Assembly (NCBI GenBank): GCA_038501785.1
Contig: JBAMJR010000170.1
Coordinates: 620,001 to 684,000 of the forward strand
Length of the DNA stretch: 64,000 nt
Origin: Myoxocephalus aenaeus
Lineage: Eukaryota > Chordata > Actinopteri > Perciformes > Cottidae
Reading direction: 5' to 3'
The position numbers and the translations under genes are program-made. Below are positions 36,311 through 46,430 of the stretch, piece after piece; position 1 is the stretch's first letter, and every line of letters begins with the position of its first letter. The notes below the pieces were generated by a model, which did no database searches, was not told where the DNA came from, and saw only the letters and a program-made list of their open reading frames with translations.

Positions 36311-37410
36311 TCTGTAGACAAAGTATGTGGTGAAATAAAAGATTGTAGTTAGTGGTGGAACGTCAGGAAGTAGGTTTACTCAATGTGTGATACTTAATAC
36401 TAATCCAATTCATCAGGACATATTGTATTTTCTTCTACAGTACATTTATCTGACAAGATAAATCCAGTTTGAACATTAAAAGGCAAGTTTGGACCTGGGT
36501 CCAATTAAAGTCTTTTTCATAAATTTGATAAGCTCTGAACTTTTTCAGACAAGCGCTGGTGACATCACTGCAGTGAATGGAGGAGAAACTTGTTTGACTT
36601 GTTTGTCAGTCTTGAACTTGTTTATTGTTCCGTACACAACAATGTTGAAACGCACTTGGTTGTGGTTTGTTTGATCCATTGAAACATTCATATTGAGAAA
36701 TACATTTGTTATGCGCAAATGTTCAGATTTTTTGCCAACCTCTGTCATATGAATATATCTGGTCCTTCAAAAATAAGTTTTAACGTTGTAAAAAGAAATG
36801 TAAAAGACTTAAATTCTATTGAAGAACGTTTTAAATTCACGTGGCTGTTTAAATCTTTTCTAAAGGTGTCCGTAAATAACCACCAATATATAATATTGGT
36901 ATTATATAATAATGTAATAGTAGTATATATAGTATAATTTCGTTTCTGATAGCATTATACAATTACCCAACAAAACATAAAAAAAATATATAGTGAAAAT
37001 ATAGTATATAAAAAGGAAGGAGCTTTTTTTGCCAATAATCTGAGTGAGAAGATTAAATATTCATAGGATACCTCAAGCAGCTCCAGGTCATCTTCCTCGT
37101 CCACTTGCTCAAGACCGAGACAATAAAAAATGTGAAAATGAATTCCCTATAACTCCACCGTGTAGGCTACTAAACACAAGTTGAAAAGTTATCCACTTAT
37201 GTAGGCTCAGGAAAGTCAACTGGACCAACAGCTTTGACTGTTCCAGTCCAACCTCCCGCCTCCCTGCACAGACAGATGCACACACACACACACACACATA
37301 TGAATTGCATACTAATGAGTGTTCATGTTGGATCAATGCTTTATAAATGATGAATTAAGTGGTTATTCATGCTTTACTGAGGCTAAATAGTGTGTAGTTA
37401 TTATAAAGTG
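36311..37410 (-). promoter_or_regulatory. 5' flank of gene 1 (putative promoter/5' UTR region)
   Basis: This non-coding flank is conserved in every unit (43,025-44,124; 50,204-51,290; 58,543-59,640). An acceptor-like TTGTCTACAG lies on the minus strand just upstream of Met1 (near 36,313), so an upstream 5' UTR exon is likely. A short acidic block at 37,073-37,122 reads LEQVDEEDDLELLE on the minus strand, followed by GTATCC, and could be such an exon. A (CA)n tract lies near 37,275-37,298. No clear TATA box was identified. Confidence 0.35.
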
Positions 37411-37417
37411 CTTTTTT

Positions 37418-37545
37418 TATAATCCTTTATTAATCCCACAGTGGGGGAATTTATTTACCCATCCTTAGTAATTAATGAGCAGTGTGCGGCTATGAAGTGA
37501 CCGGGGAGCAACTGGGGGTTCAGTGTCTCGGTCAAGGAGCTACAC
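37418..37545 (-). repeat. SINE fragment with internal deletion
   Basis: Same family as 7,935-8,203 (shared text CAGTGTGCGGCTATGAAGTG, GGGGTTCAGTGTCTCGGTCA). Here the tRNA-like head is deleted: the sequence jumps from GGTCAAGGA to GCTACACATAG, whereas the copies at 51,296 and 59,646 keep the GATCGAACC B-box region. Confidence 0.7.
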
Positions 37546-37635
37546 ATAGTACAAAACTACCAAGTACACGGACTTAAAACGTCATTAATAAATACACAGT
37601 GAAATGCCTGTACTTTTGTGGAAATGTTTACGTTA

Positions 37636-38413
37636 CGCCAGTGGCGGGCCGTCAGGGCCTTCTAAGCCTTCTCTGATGGCCTAGACAGAATCACAAAGTT
37701 ATAGCTATTATTATTATAATTTAATTTATAAAGGCAGATAGTGCAAAGTATCTGCCTTATAATAAATAAGTGGACAGCATCAGGTGAGTCAACAGCTTTT
37801 TCTGCTTGATTTTTCCCCAGCTTGGCTCTCAGCTGGCACCCACCTCCATAGAGCTAACTTAGCTCGCGGAGTGGAGGTGTTGGGAGAGCGCTCGCTGCTA
37901 GACCTGTTTTCCATCGCCACCTGAGGTGAGCGTGGGGGCATCGTCGGTGGGTGCCGGCGGAGAGCAGAGCGGGGTGGCTGGCTGAGAGACGGGGAGAACA
38001 GCTGTTGCACTGCTGCTGCAGAGAGGCGCAGTGGTTTAATGTCGCGGTTTTGTTGGATTGTTTTGACATGTTTTGTTATAACTGTAAGCTATTATATTGA
38101 GTACTTGAACAGTTCTCTAGGAAGCAATGTTCTGATGTACGTTTCTGGGGCTTTTATTGTGAAGGGAAAAACGGAAGGAGAGGAGAGGAAATGCTCTAGT
38201 GAAGTATGGAACGAGAATAAAAGTGGTTGCCGTCTTGTGCAAACATTGTGTTGTTGTTTTATTAATAAAGTGAAGTATAGGCGCAAGATAAACCCTCGGA
38301 TACATAACTAAATGTGACTGGTTCTTGTTGATGTGAACTACATATATTGTCCGTTAATGAGGCAGCGTCCCGTCATGCACGTATTTATGTAAACAATATC
38401 AGACGGCACAGAA
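37636..38413 (+). repeat. CAGTGGCGGGCC-type element, right end unclear
   Basis: It starts CAGTGGCGGGCCGTCAGGGC, the same terminus as at 22,690 (reversed). No matching inverted end was found before the next repeat at 38,414. A GC-rich part (37,800-38,030) and an AT-rich part follow. Small open frames on both strands look like chance. Confidence 0.35.
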
Positions 38414-38726
38414 GGCCTGGGTCCAGGGGCGTTTCTAGGATTCAAGGAAAGGGGAGGCACTCCTTGGTATAGTTTACTTGGAGCTAAACTCCTTGGTGTA
38501 GTTTACTTGGAGCTAAACTCCTTGGTGTAGTTTACTTGGAGCTAAACTCCTTGGTGTAGTTTACTTGGAGCTAAACTCCTTGGTGTAGTTTACTTGGAGC
38601 TAAACTCCTTGGTGTAGTTTACTTGGAGCTAAACTCCTTGGTGTAATCCTGCTGTGGTTGATGATAGACTACTTGGCAGAGTGAGAAAGCCAGAGCAGCA
38701 GCCTCCCCAAGGTCCTAGTGCCCTAA
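38414..38726 (+). repeat. Short TIR repeat carrying a 29-bp minisatellite
   Basis: The ends CAGGGGCGTTTCTAGGATTC and CCAAGGTCCTAGTGCCCTAA are imperfect inverted repeats. Inside, 38,459-38,646, a 29-bp unit (CCTTGGTGTAGTTTACTTGG plus AGCTAAACT) is repeated about six times almost without change. Two and a half inverted copies of the same unit occur at 44,327-44,395. Confidence 0.75.
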
Positions 38727-39007
38727 TAGGCCGCAAGGTGAAGCACGAAAAGTCTTCTAGAAAATGATTCCCGCTCCACAGTCGCGCATCTACACAATCT
38801 TTAGCTCATAAAAAAGAACGAGTCGTGCTAAGCTACCAAAAAAAAGTTCGGCGCTGAATTTCCAGTCGATTCTCGATGCGTCTATGTTTTACGCAGAACT
38901 ATTTTCTTCAGAGCGTAATAATATCTTGCTCGCGAGTGGTGGCACGGTTCGACACGTGATCATGCTACACCAATAAGGTAGCTGATTTTTGTCAACAGAG
39001 TTGCAAG

Positions 39008-39829
39008 ATGGCGGCCACCGTGTCTTCGTCGAGCAGTACGGACGACGAAGGAAATACACCGGAGTGTCTTATTGCATCTAAAATCAAATTTTGTTACATG
39101 CATATAACTTCAGTGAAGCACGAGGAGGTACATCATTTCACCACTGCACGATGGAATACTTTCAGGACAAGCCTACAAAAGTGGCTCGGGTTGAAGGGTG
39201 AGTCTCGGGACGTGGCTGAGAACTTCAAACACTGTGTTGATGTGGAGTTTGACAATATTCCCGAGGATGCTGGCTTCCATCACACGTGTTATCGTAGATT
39301 TACGGAAAAAAACGCCATCTCAAAAGGTGGAAAGACGTCTCGCACGTGAGAGGCAAGAAGCTACGCAAGACCACGAGGCCATTCCATCGACTTCTAGCAG
39401 CACGAGTCCAACAAAGACACTGCGATCTAGGTCAGGGCTGCCAATCGCAGGCTCTGGCCCCGTCCTTCCTGCCCTGTGCATCATTTGCACAAAAAAGGAG
39501 AAGTTAATCAACCGAGCAGGCAAACGACAAAGGGATCCTCTGTCAAAGGCTGAAACATCAACAGCAGGTAAACAAACACACAGACACACTGTGGTTGAGT
39601 GACTGAAAGGTACAATTATGTGTGAGTAATATGTCAACAAACTCATTTAACTATCCTTTTTGTTCCGTTAAGGCCAATTGCAGAAAGCTGCCGAGTTGAA
39701 GGATGACCAAAGTATATTAATACATATAAAAGACAAAGACTGTGTGGCTCTGGAGGTGCAGTACCACAAAGGCTGTTACAATCAGTACACCAGGTTTTTG
39801 ACGAGGCCTGAAAAACCAGAGAAAGAACA
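39008..39829 (+). pseudogene. N-terminal gene of the TIR element, copy 2, frameshifted
   Basis: Homologous to the copy 1 gene (MAATVSSSSSTDDEGNTPEC). An extra A in ATCTCAAAAGGTGG near 39,322 shifts the frame, so the start frame ends at 39,349 and the rest (VERRLARERQEATQDHEAIP onward) is read in another frame. The second exon (39,673-39,829) keeps its splice signals. The product would be truncated after the first Cys/His block. Confidence 0.6.
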
Positions 39830-40413
39830 GTAAGTTATTTATTATATTGCATTTCAAGGAGCTACTAACTTAACATTATAAAAGTAAACATTCAATGTGC
39901 GTGTGTGTGTGTGTTTGTGGGTTGTGATGTTGTGTGCCTTTCTTGAGCATCTTTGGTGTTAAATGTGCTGTATGGCAGATAGGTTCTAGCCTGAAATGTC
40001 TTGTACCACCTCCACCACTCTCTGCTTTTGATGGTACTCCTGTGACTCTTAATTGTCACTGTTTTGTTGTGTTGCAGACAGGATATGTTGAAGAAGAGGC
40101 TGACTCGTGATTTCACATCCCCACCAAGCGCAACATCTGCAAGCTGGTTTTTGCAGAGACTCTGTCAACAGATACACTCGTGGACATGCTACCTTATCCA
40201 TCAGGTGCGGAAACCACACAGTCTAGTGAGTTGAGCCAGACGGACAGCGAGACTGAACAAGGGACAAAGTGCCAAACATGATGAGATGAGAAGATGAGTA
40301 CCTTAAGGCTTTTAAATGTTTAGGTACCAACTTTAACTTGGAGCAGTCAACATTTGCACTTCTTTGCCAGTATGTGTGCCACTTATATGATCAGCCAGCT
40401 GCCGAAAATGTAA

Positions 40414-40824
40414 ATGAAGCTACCTAGGTACAAGGCTTTCTGTATGGCATCATCGGCCTTGCCAGAATTATGCATTCCCCCTACTACTGATGCCCTCCAT
40501 CAGCACTGCAAAAGGGCAAACTACCAGGCTGCAATAATGAGGTCCTGTCTCCAAGGAAACACAAGTGCTCCATCACCTGCTGGACATGGTTGGAGAATAG
40601 AGGATGGGACCTTGCACGTCACCTGGATGACCAGAAATCCGGCCCCTGACAGTGTTTTACATGTAATACACTGCGGCTGCAAAAGTGCCTGTGAGACAGG
40701 CAGATGTTCCTGTGTTTCTGCAGGACTGTGTTGCACAGACTTATGTCGTTGTTGTAATTGTGCCAACACAAAAGAAACTGAGGAACTGGAAGATGACTGT
40801 CCTGACACTGACAGTGAGGGCTGA
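40414..40824 (+). CDS. CXC C-terminal piece of the TIR element, copy 2
   Basis: Its 136-residue product is identical to that of copy 1 at 33,722-34,132, including the CGCKSACETGRCSCVSAGLC run. Identity here, set against divergence at the left end of the element, points to a recent segmental duplication rather than two independent insertions. Confidence 0.6.
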   Translation: MKLPRYKAFCMASSALPELCIPPTTDALHQHCKRANYQAAIMRSCLQGNTSAPSPAGHGWRIEDGTLHVTWMTRNPAPDSVLHVIHCGCKSACETGRCSCVSAGLCCTDLCRCCNCANTKETEELEDDCPDTDSEG

Positions 40825-41750
40825 GTGTCCTTAATCTGTTCCTTATTCTGTTTTGTACAGTTGTATATATCGTATTTCATATTTTTCATGAAGATTGTTT
40901 TTATGGTTGATCAGTGTTGTTTTCATTTGTGGAAGAATTAATGAATGAATGAACAAATAAATGGTCATTGGTATAAGTACAGTTACTGCCTTTTATTGAT
41001 ATAAGAAGGAGGTTTATTTGTCACATACATAGAAATACTAACGTAAATCATGTAGTGAAATTTCGTTTGGTGTTGAGGTGTATTCCCAGGTATTGTAAGA
41101 GATCAAGAGATAGTTTTAATGTCATATGCACAGATAACAGGCAGTTATTCTGTACAACGAAAAACTTATTTTGCTGGGTCCTCCTAACACAGAATTACAA
41201 TAATTACAATAAACTTTAAGGAAAAAAATAAAATGAAATAAGCTTAAGGCCAAACAAATATAAATAAAAATAAGGCACAACATATAGTGACAGTATTGCA
41301 CAAGTAGCAGTGGTGTGTAGCATGCCGTGAACTTACATTTACGTTGAGATCGGTCGAACAATGACAGTTCTCTCTACAGTCAGAGCTTGCGCAAGAAGGT
41401 GGAACGTGAGGGAGATACCATTTCCAAAACTTGTAAGGGGGTAATAACTATTTTCCCCGACGTAGCAAAATCCCGGACGTTTTTGGAATCCCTGCCGGAC
41501 GGTTTTTTTAGGTCTCGAAAAGAGGACATGTCCGGGAAAAAGAGGACGTCTGGTCACCCTAGCTTAGCACGACTCGTTCTTTTTTATGAGCTAAAGATTG
41601 TGTAGATGCACGACTGTGGAGCGGGATGAAACGATAACAGGGTTCACCTTACGGCCTATTGGTCCGTTCGCCTCACTCCCTTCCACTGGGTGACTTCAGA
41701 GGACGGACCGTAGCAACGCCGCTTGAAATGAAACGAAAAACATGACTCAC

Positions 41751-43024
41751 CTTCCAGAAAATCCTGTGCTGAGGGCCTTCGTAACCCACTCCAGATCCCG
41801 TATCTTAAATGGAAACAGCACAAGACGAGTGGTGTTGTCTAAATCCACAGCGCTCTCTGGATACATGACATGATGAGTGGTTCTGGTCCCAACATCTGAT
41901 TCATAGCCTTTGGTACGACCTTGGTTCATTCTACACAGTACAAAGGGATATATTCCATATGTCAACGTCTTTTTCAGGGAAAACAGGGCGTGAATTTCCA
42001 CTTTTACTTTCTGACATTGAGGAGAAAAAACATTCATGTTCGACAAATGTCTTAAACGATTTACCTTATGACGACGTCCTGGAAATCTATGAGAGGTCCG
42101 TAATGTGATTTCTTCAAATTAACAGAATTGCCCACCACAGAACAACTCCTGCAGCGGTCTGGGCTGGATGCTTCAACTTCAGCGCTGGTCGGGAACATCT
42201 GAAACATCTCCTTCACGGCTTTTTTGTAAGCACTGAAGGTGGGATTTTTAGACTGAATGCGCTGTCAGGAAAACCAAACATTAATTACCGTTAGACCACA
42301 TGAATTGTACAAAATAAACAAATTGTCAGTCATTATCACCGCAGTGATTGTATGCCAAAATATATTTTTGTTTATATAGAGAAATGCATGACTGTTGTAT
42401 TTTCTGCTTAGTGAATAAAGATCATGGATTTTGTCGAGAATAAATAGAGCATCAAGGTTAGATCTGCAGTCTACTGAATGCATCTTATGGTTGATTGTTA
42501 ATTGGATATTATAAAGTTGCATGATTGTGGAGAATGAGTAGTAAAAATGAGAATTAAACTGCAAAACGACAACGAGCATTGTAATTGCTCAGTGGAAGCT
42601 GCTGAATAATCATTCATCAGAATCAGGATGAGATCCATGTGCTAGAACAAGGGCTGCACGGTGGTGTAGTGGCTACTGTCAACCACCACACTGATGGCCA
42701 ATGTTGAATGTGATTGTATTTCACTTTCTGATCCTGATTTGAACTGCAGGTTGAGAGACAACTTACCTTCCACCAGTTGAAATTATCCTCTGAGAGATTG
42801 TGGTTTATTGAATAAAACGGTTCAGCAAATTTGCTAAAACGCTGCATAAACAACGGCTCATCTTCAGATAAACATCGGTCACAAGCGCAGGGTCTTTCAT
42901 CCTGAAGCGGGAAGTATGATGAGATGTCTCCTCTCCAAAACACACAGGTACCCGTCACACACAGCAGGAAAATGAGCACTTTTAAAATCATCTTGGAGGT
43001 GTGACGCCTGTCAATGGGAAGCAA
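41751..43024 (-). pseudogene. st3gal1-like: Gene 2: 3'-truncated ST3Gal1-like sialyltransferase
   Basis: Exons 1-3 are present and open: 43024-42767, 42261-42065 and 41930-41751, with normal splice borders. They encode the membrane anchor, stem and sialylmotif L (DVVIR variant as in gene 1). Exons 4-6, encoding motif S, the HYWE motif III and the VS histidine, are absent: between 41,751 and gene 1 (36,310) there is only the TIR element, other repeats and gene 1's own flank. Without motifs S/III/VS no sialyltransferase activity is expected. Exon 1 and its flank resemble genes 3/4 (DRRHTSK), while exons 2-3 match gene 1, so the copy is a mosaic. Confidence 0.8.
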
Positions 43025-44131
43025 TCTGTAGACAAAGTATGTGGTGAAGTAAGAGATTGTAGTTAGTGGTGGAACGTCAGGAAGTAGGTTTACTCAATGT
43101 GTGATACTTAATACTAATCCAATTCATCAGGACATATTGTATTTTCTTCTACAGTACATTTATCTGACAAGATAAATCCAGTTTGAACATTAAAAGGCAA
43201 GTTTGGACCTGGGTCCAATTAAAGCCTTTTTCATAAATTTGATAAGCTCTGAACTTTTTCAGACAAGCGCTGGTGACATCGCTGCAGTGAATGGAGGAGA
43301 AACTTGTTTGACTTGTTTGTCAGTCTTGAACTTGTTTATTGTTCCGTACACAACAATGTTGAAACACACTTGGTTGTGGTTTGTTTGATCCATTGAAACA
43401 TTCATATTGAGAAATACATTTGTTATGCGCAAATGTTCAGATTTTTTGCCAACCTCTGTCATATGAATATATCTGGTCCTTCAAAAATAAGTTTTAACGT
43501 TGTAAAAAGAAATGTAAAAGACTTAAATTCTATTGAAGAACGTTTTAAATTCACGTGGCTGTTTAAATCTTTTCTAAAGGTGTCCGTAAATAACCACCAA
43601 TATATAATATTGGTATTATATAATAATGTAATAGTAGTATATATAGTATAATTTCGTTTCTGATAGCATTATACAATTACCCAACAAAACATAAAAAAAA
43701 TATATAGTGAAAATATAGTATATAAAAAGGAAGGAGCTTTTTTTGCCAATAATCTGAGTGAGAAGATTAAATATTCATAGGATACCTCAAGCAGCTCCAG
43801 GTCATCTTCCTCGTCCACTTGCTCAAGACCGAGACAATAAAAAATGTGAAAATGAATTCCCTATAACTCCACCGTGTAGGCTACTAAACACAAGTTGAAA
43901 AGTTATCCACTTATGTAGGCTCAGGAAAGTCAACTGGACCAACAGCTTTGACTGTTCCAGTCCAACCTCCCGCCTCCCTGCACAGACAGATGCACACACA
44001 CACACACACACATATGAATTGCATACTAATGAGTGTTCATGTTGGATCAATGCTTTATAAATGATGAATTAAGTGGTTATTCATGCTTTACTGAGGCTAA
44101 ATAGTGTGTAGTTATTATAAAGTGCTTTTTT

Positions 44132-44259
44132 TATAATCCTTTATTAATCCCACAGTGGGGGAATTTATTTACCCATCCTTAGTAATTAATGAGCAGTGTG
44201 CGGCTATGAAGTGACCGGGGAGCAACTGGGGGTTCAGTGTCTCGGTCAAGGAGCTACAC
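44132..44259 (-). repeat. SINE fragment with internal deletion, unit 2 copy
   Basis: Same deletion form as at 37,418-37,545 (GGTCAAGGAGCTACACATAG), which ties units 1 and 2 together and separates them from units 3 and 4. Confidence 0.7.
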
Positions 44260-44326
44260 ATAGTACAAAACTACCAAGTACACGGACTTAAAACGTCATT
44301 AATAAATACACGGCGAAATGCCTGAA

Positions 44327-44395
44327 CTACACCAAGGAGTTTAGCTCCAAGTAAACTACACCAAGGAGTTTAGCTCCAAGTAAACTACACCAAGG
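44327..44395 (-). repeat. Inverted fragment of the 29-bp minisatellite
   Basis: About 2.5 copies of ACTACACCAAGGAGTTTAGC plus TCCAAGTAA, the reverse complement of the array at 38,459-38,646. It starts exactly where homology between units 1 and 2 stops (after GAAATGCCTG), so it marks a duplication junction. Confidence 0.8.
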
Positions 44396-44515
44396 ACACT
44401 CATTGTTCTTCTTGGACGCGGCTATGTATACGGCACTGTTTAGAATCCATTTGGCCCACTTTTGAGGATGTTAGAGTGTTTTCCTCTTCATGGTAACGTT
44501 ATATCGGTCCATGGG

Positions 44516-44795
44516 GGCCGCCATCTTGCCATTCTGTTGACAAAAAGCAGCTACCTCATTGGTGTAGAACGATCACGTGTCGAACCGTGCCACCACTCGC
44601 GAGCAAGATATTATTACGCTCTGAAGAAAAGAGTTCTGCATAAAACATAGACGCATCGAGAATCGACTGGAAATTCAGCGCCGAACTTTTTTTTGGTAGC
44701 TTAGCACGACTCGTTCTTTTTTCTGAGCTAAAGATTGTGTAGATGCTCGACTGTGGAGCGGGATGAAACGATAACGGGGTTCACCTTGTGGCCTA
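44516..44795 (-). mobile_element. Fragment of the TIR/CXC element, left end only, inverted
   Basis: Reading on the minus strand from 44,795, TAGGCCACAAGGTGAACC is followed by the subterminal text and the first codons (GCAAGATGGCGGCC). It then breaks off inside the N-terminal exon at about 44,516. It lies next to the inverted minisatellite piece. Confidence 0.7.
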
Positions 44796-44814
44796 TGTCA
44801 AACTTTTTCAAACT

Positions 44815-45364
44815 TCACAAAACATGGATGTGAATACTGACTTTAAACTCCAGTCGTTTAGCCGTTGTCCTATACAGCAGTCCAATCACATACCAGTTTC
44901 TTGTCGCTTGTTGATCTGGGCCAAAGCCGTCTCTCCGTCGATGATCCAAAAGGGTGATGAATAAAACATTTCCTGTTGTCCATCCATTCAAAATCCAAAA
45001 CGCTCCATCTGGCTCAATGCTGATGGATCCGTCTCGTCGGTTCAAAGGCAAGGTTTTTTACAGTTGTAGTGGCCATTTGTCCCGTAAATCGAATAAATCA
45101 ATATAAATTAAAGAAAATAAACCAATATCCACTGATGGTTTGATTGCTATTTATTGTAACTCAAAATAATCAACAAACAAATAAACAAACAAAACGCCCC
45201 ATGCTGCCTCTCCCGTGCTGACCTGTCGCTGGTGACGTGCTGAGCTGGTCTGTGCTGGTCTGGTAAAAAACCATAAGCCTACCCAGGTGCATCCCGGTCC
45301 TGTACCCGCCTACTCCATTAAGTACACCAGGTGCCCAGGTGCCCACAGCATTACCCAATTAACA
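44815..45364 (-). mobile_element. BEL/Pao LTR-like segment, unit 3
   Basis: From 45,364 leftward the minus strand reads TGTTAATTGGGTAATGCTGT and later has AATAAA near 45,150, as in the LTR next to the gag block at 53,305-53,692. Left of about 44,990 it diverges: where the other copies continue into gag, this one has about 180 bp of different sequence. It may be a solo LTR or the remains of another element. Confidence 0.5.
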
Positions 45365-45675
45365 AACTAAAGACTAAGTAAACAACTATAAATAAACAAT
45401 ACTACCTGTGAAGAAAAATAACTTAAAATATTAGTAAATAGCTCCTACACACAGCATAAGTGTTGCGTGACAAAAAAAGTTTGAGAATCACTGCTGGACA
45501 CAGACCAACTGTCAACAGATATCCAATCCGATGAGAGTGTCAGAGGAGCCGGTGACAGTCACATACCTTCTCCTGTCACCGCAGCTGGAAAATCTCCACC
45601 ACATGCGCATGAGTGTGTAAATAAGCAAAGTGTGTAAATAAAGACAGTGACAGCTCTCGTACGATCACTCCACGT

Positions 45676-45721
45676 CATCCTTATCAATGATAAGCATCCA
45701 TGCTTATGATTGATAAGGATG
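45676..45721. other. 46-bp near-perfect hairpin, unit 3
   Basis: The arms CATCCTTATCAATGATAAGC and GCTTATGATTGATAAGGATG pair with one mismatch and a loop of a few bases. The same hairpin occurs at 54,004-54,049 and 62,349-62,394. It lies about 0.7 kb downstream of the sialyltransferase stop codon. Confidence 0.85.
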
Positions 45722-45952
45722 AGGCCATAAGAAAACATGAGTAACGACATAGAGATGAACTTTTGATGGCAAACTAAATACATATGTTCATAGATTCTGG
45801 AGTATTTTTTTATTGAGGTTAGATCAGTTAAATATAATTTAATAAGGTCCATACTTCACCATTACCCCAACCTGTTTGGTTCCATGTAAACATGAATACT
45901 TGTGTTTTCATCCATAACTTTTAGTCTACTTCAGTTATTAGATTATTGTTCC

Positions 45953-45989
45953 CACAATCATGAAGGCACTTCAACAGTTGGCTATATAT

Positions 45990-46046
<57 letters not shown>

Positions 46047-46068
46047 GTATATATATATGTATATATAT

Positions 46069-46118
<50 letters not shown>

Positions 46119-46142
46119 GCCAACTGTTGAAGTGCCTTCATG

Positions 46143-46223
<81 letters not shown>
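45953..46223. repeat. TA-rich cruciform-forming repeat, unit 3
   Basis: CAATCATGAAGGCACTTCAA and CAGTTGGC (about 45,956-45,983) recur in inverted form at about 46,117-46,144, separated by a (TA)n tract with TGTA interruptions. A second uninterrupted (TA)n tract runs to about 46,220. Gene 1's flank has the left arm only, as CACAATCATAAAGGCATTTC (near 27,990), with no palindrome. Confidence 0.85.
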
Positions 46224-46225
<2 letters not shown>

Positions 46226-46430
46226 GATCTTTTAATATAATTCCATAGTGTTTCTACCGTCAGTAACACAGGCAAGCAATCCATCACTATTTAAAAATTG
46301 ACTTCTCATTAATTAGAATTGGAAGATGTTCGTGGTTAATATCACTGAACCAGTTTGCTTGCGTGGTTAACGGCATCAGAGTCACGTCCACTCTATGTGT
46401 AGTGACAGTTCCCTCTCAATTAGAGAAAGA

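Larger units (their letters stand above)
38727..41658 (+). mobile_element. TIR element with a CXC-domain gene, copy 2
   Basis: Same structure as copy 1 (ends TAGGCCGCAAGGTGAAGC and GGTTCACCTTACGGCCTA). From about 39,160 rightward it is almost identical to copy 1 and shares its right flank. The first roughly 430 bp differ at many positions, and the left flank is unrelated. The left flank TAA does not match the right flank TTG. Small differences include an added GACGTTTTTGGAATCCCTGC block near 41,476. Confidence 0.7.

Noticed and set aside
36489..36937. Plus-strand frames upstream of each sialyltransferase gene (also 43,203, 50,382, 58,721)
   Set aside because: Conserved between units only because the units are recent duplicates. 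Composition is AT-rich and no domain or splice sites are visible.
45170..45358. 62-residue minus-strand frame repeated at 53,498 and 61,843
   Set aside because: It lies in the BEL/Pao LTR, where proteins are not expected. The polyadenylation signal and TG start explain the segment.
45902..46219. Long open frames rich in alternating Tyr-Ile in the TA tracts (also 54,220-54,579 and 62,565-63,009)
   Set aside because: They are translations of (TA)n microsatellite in any frame, on both strands, and carry no coding signal.
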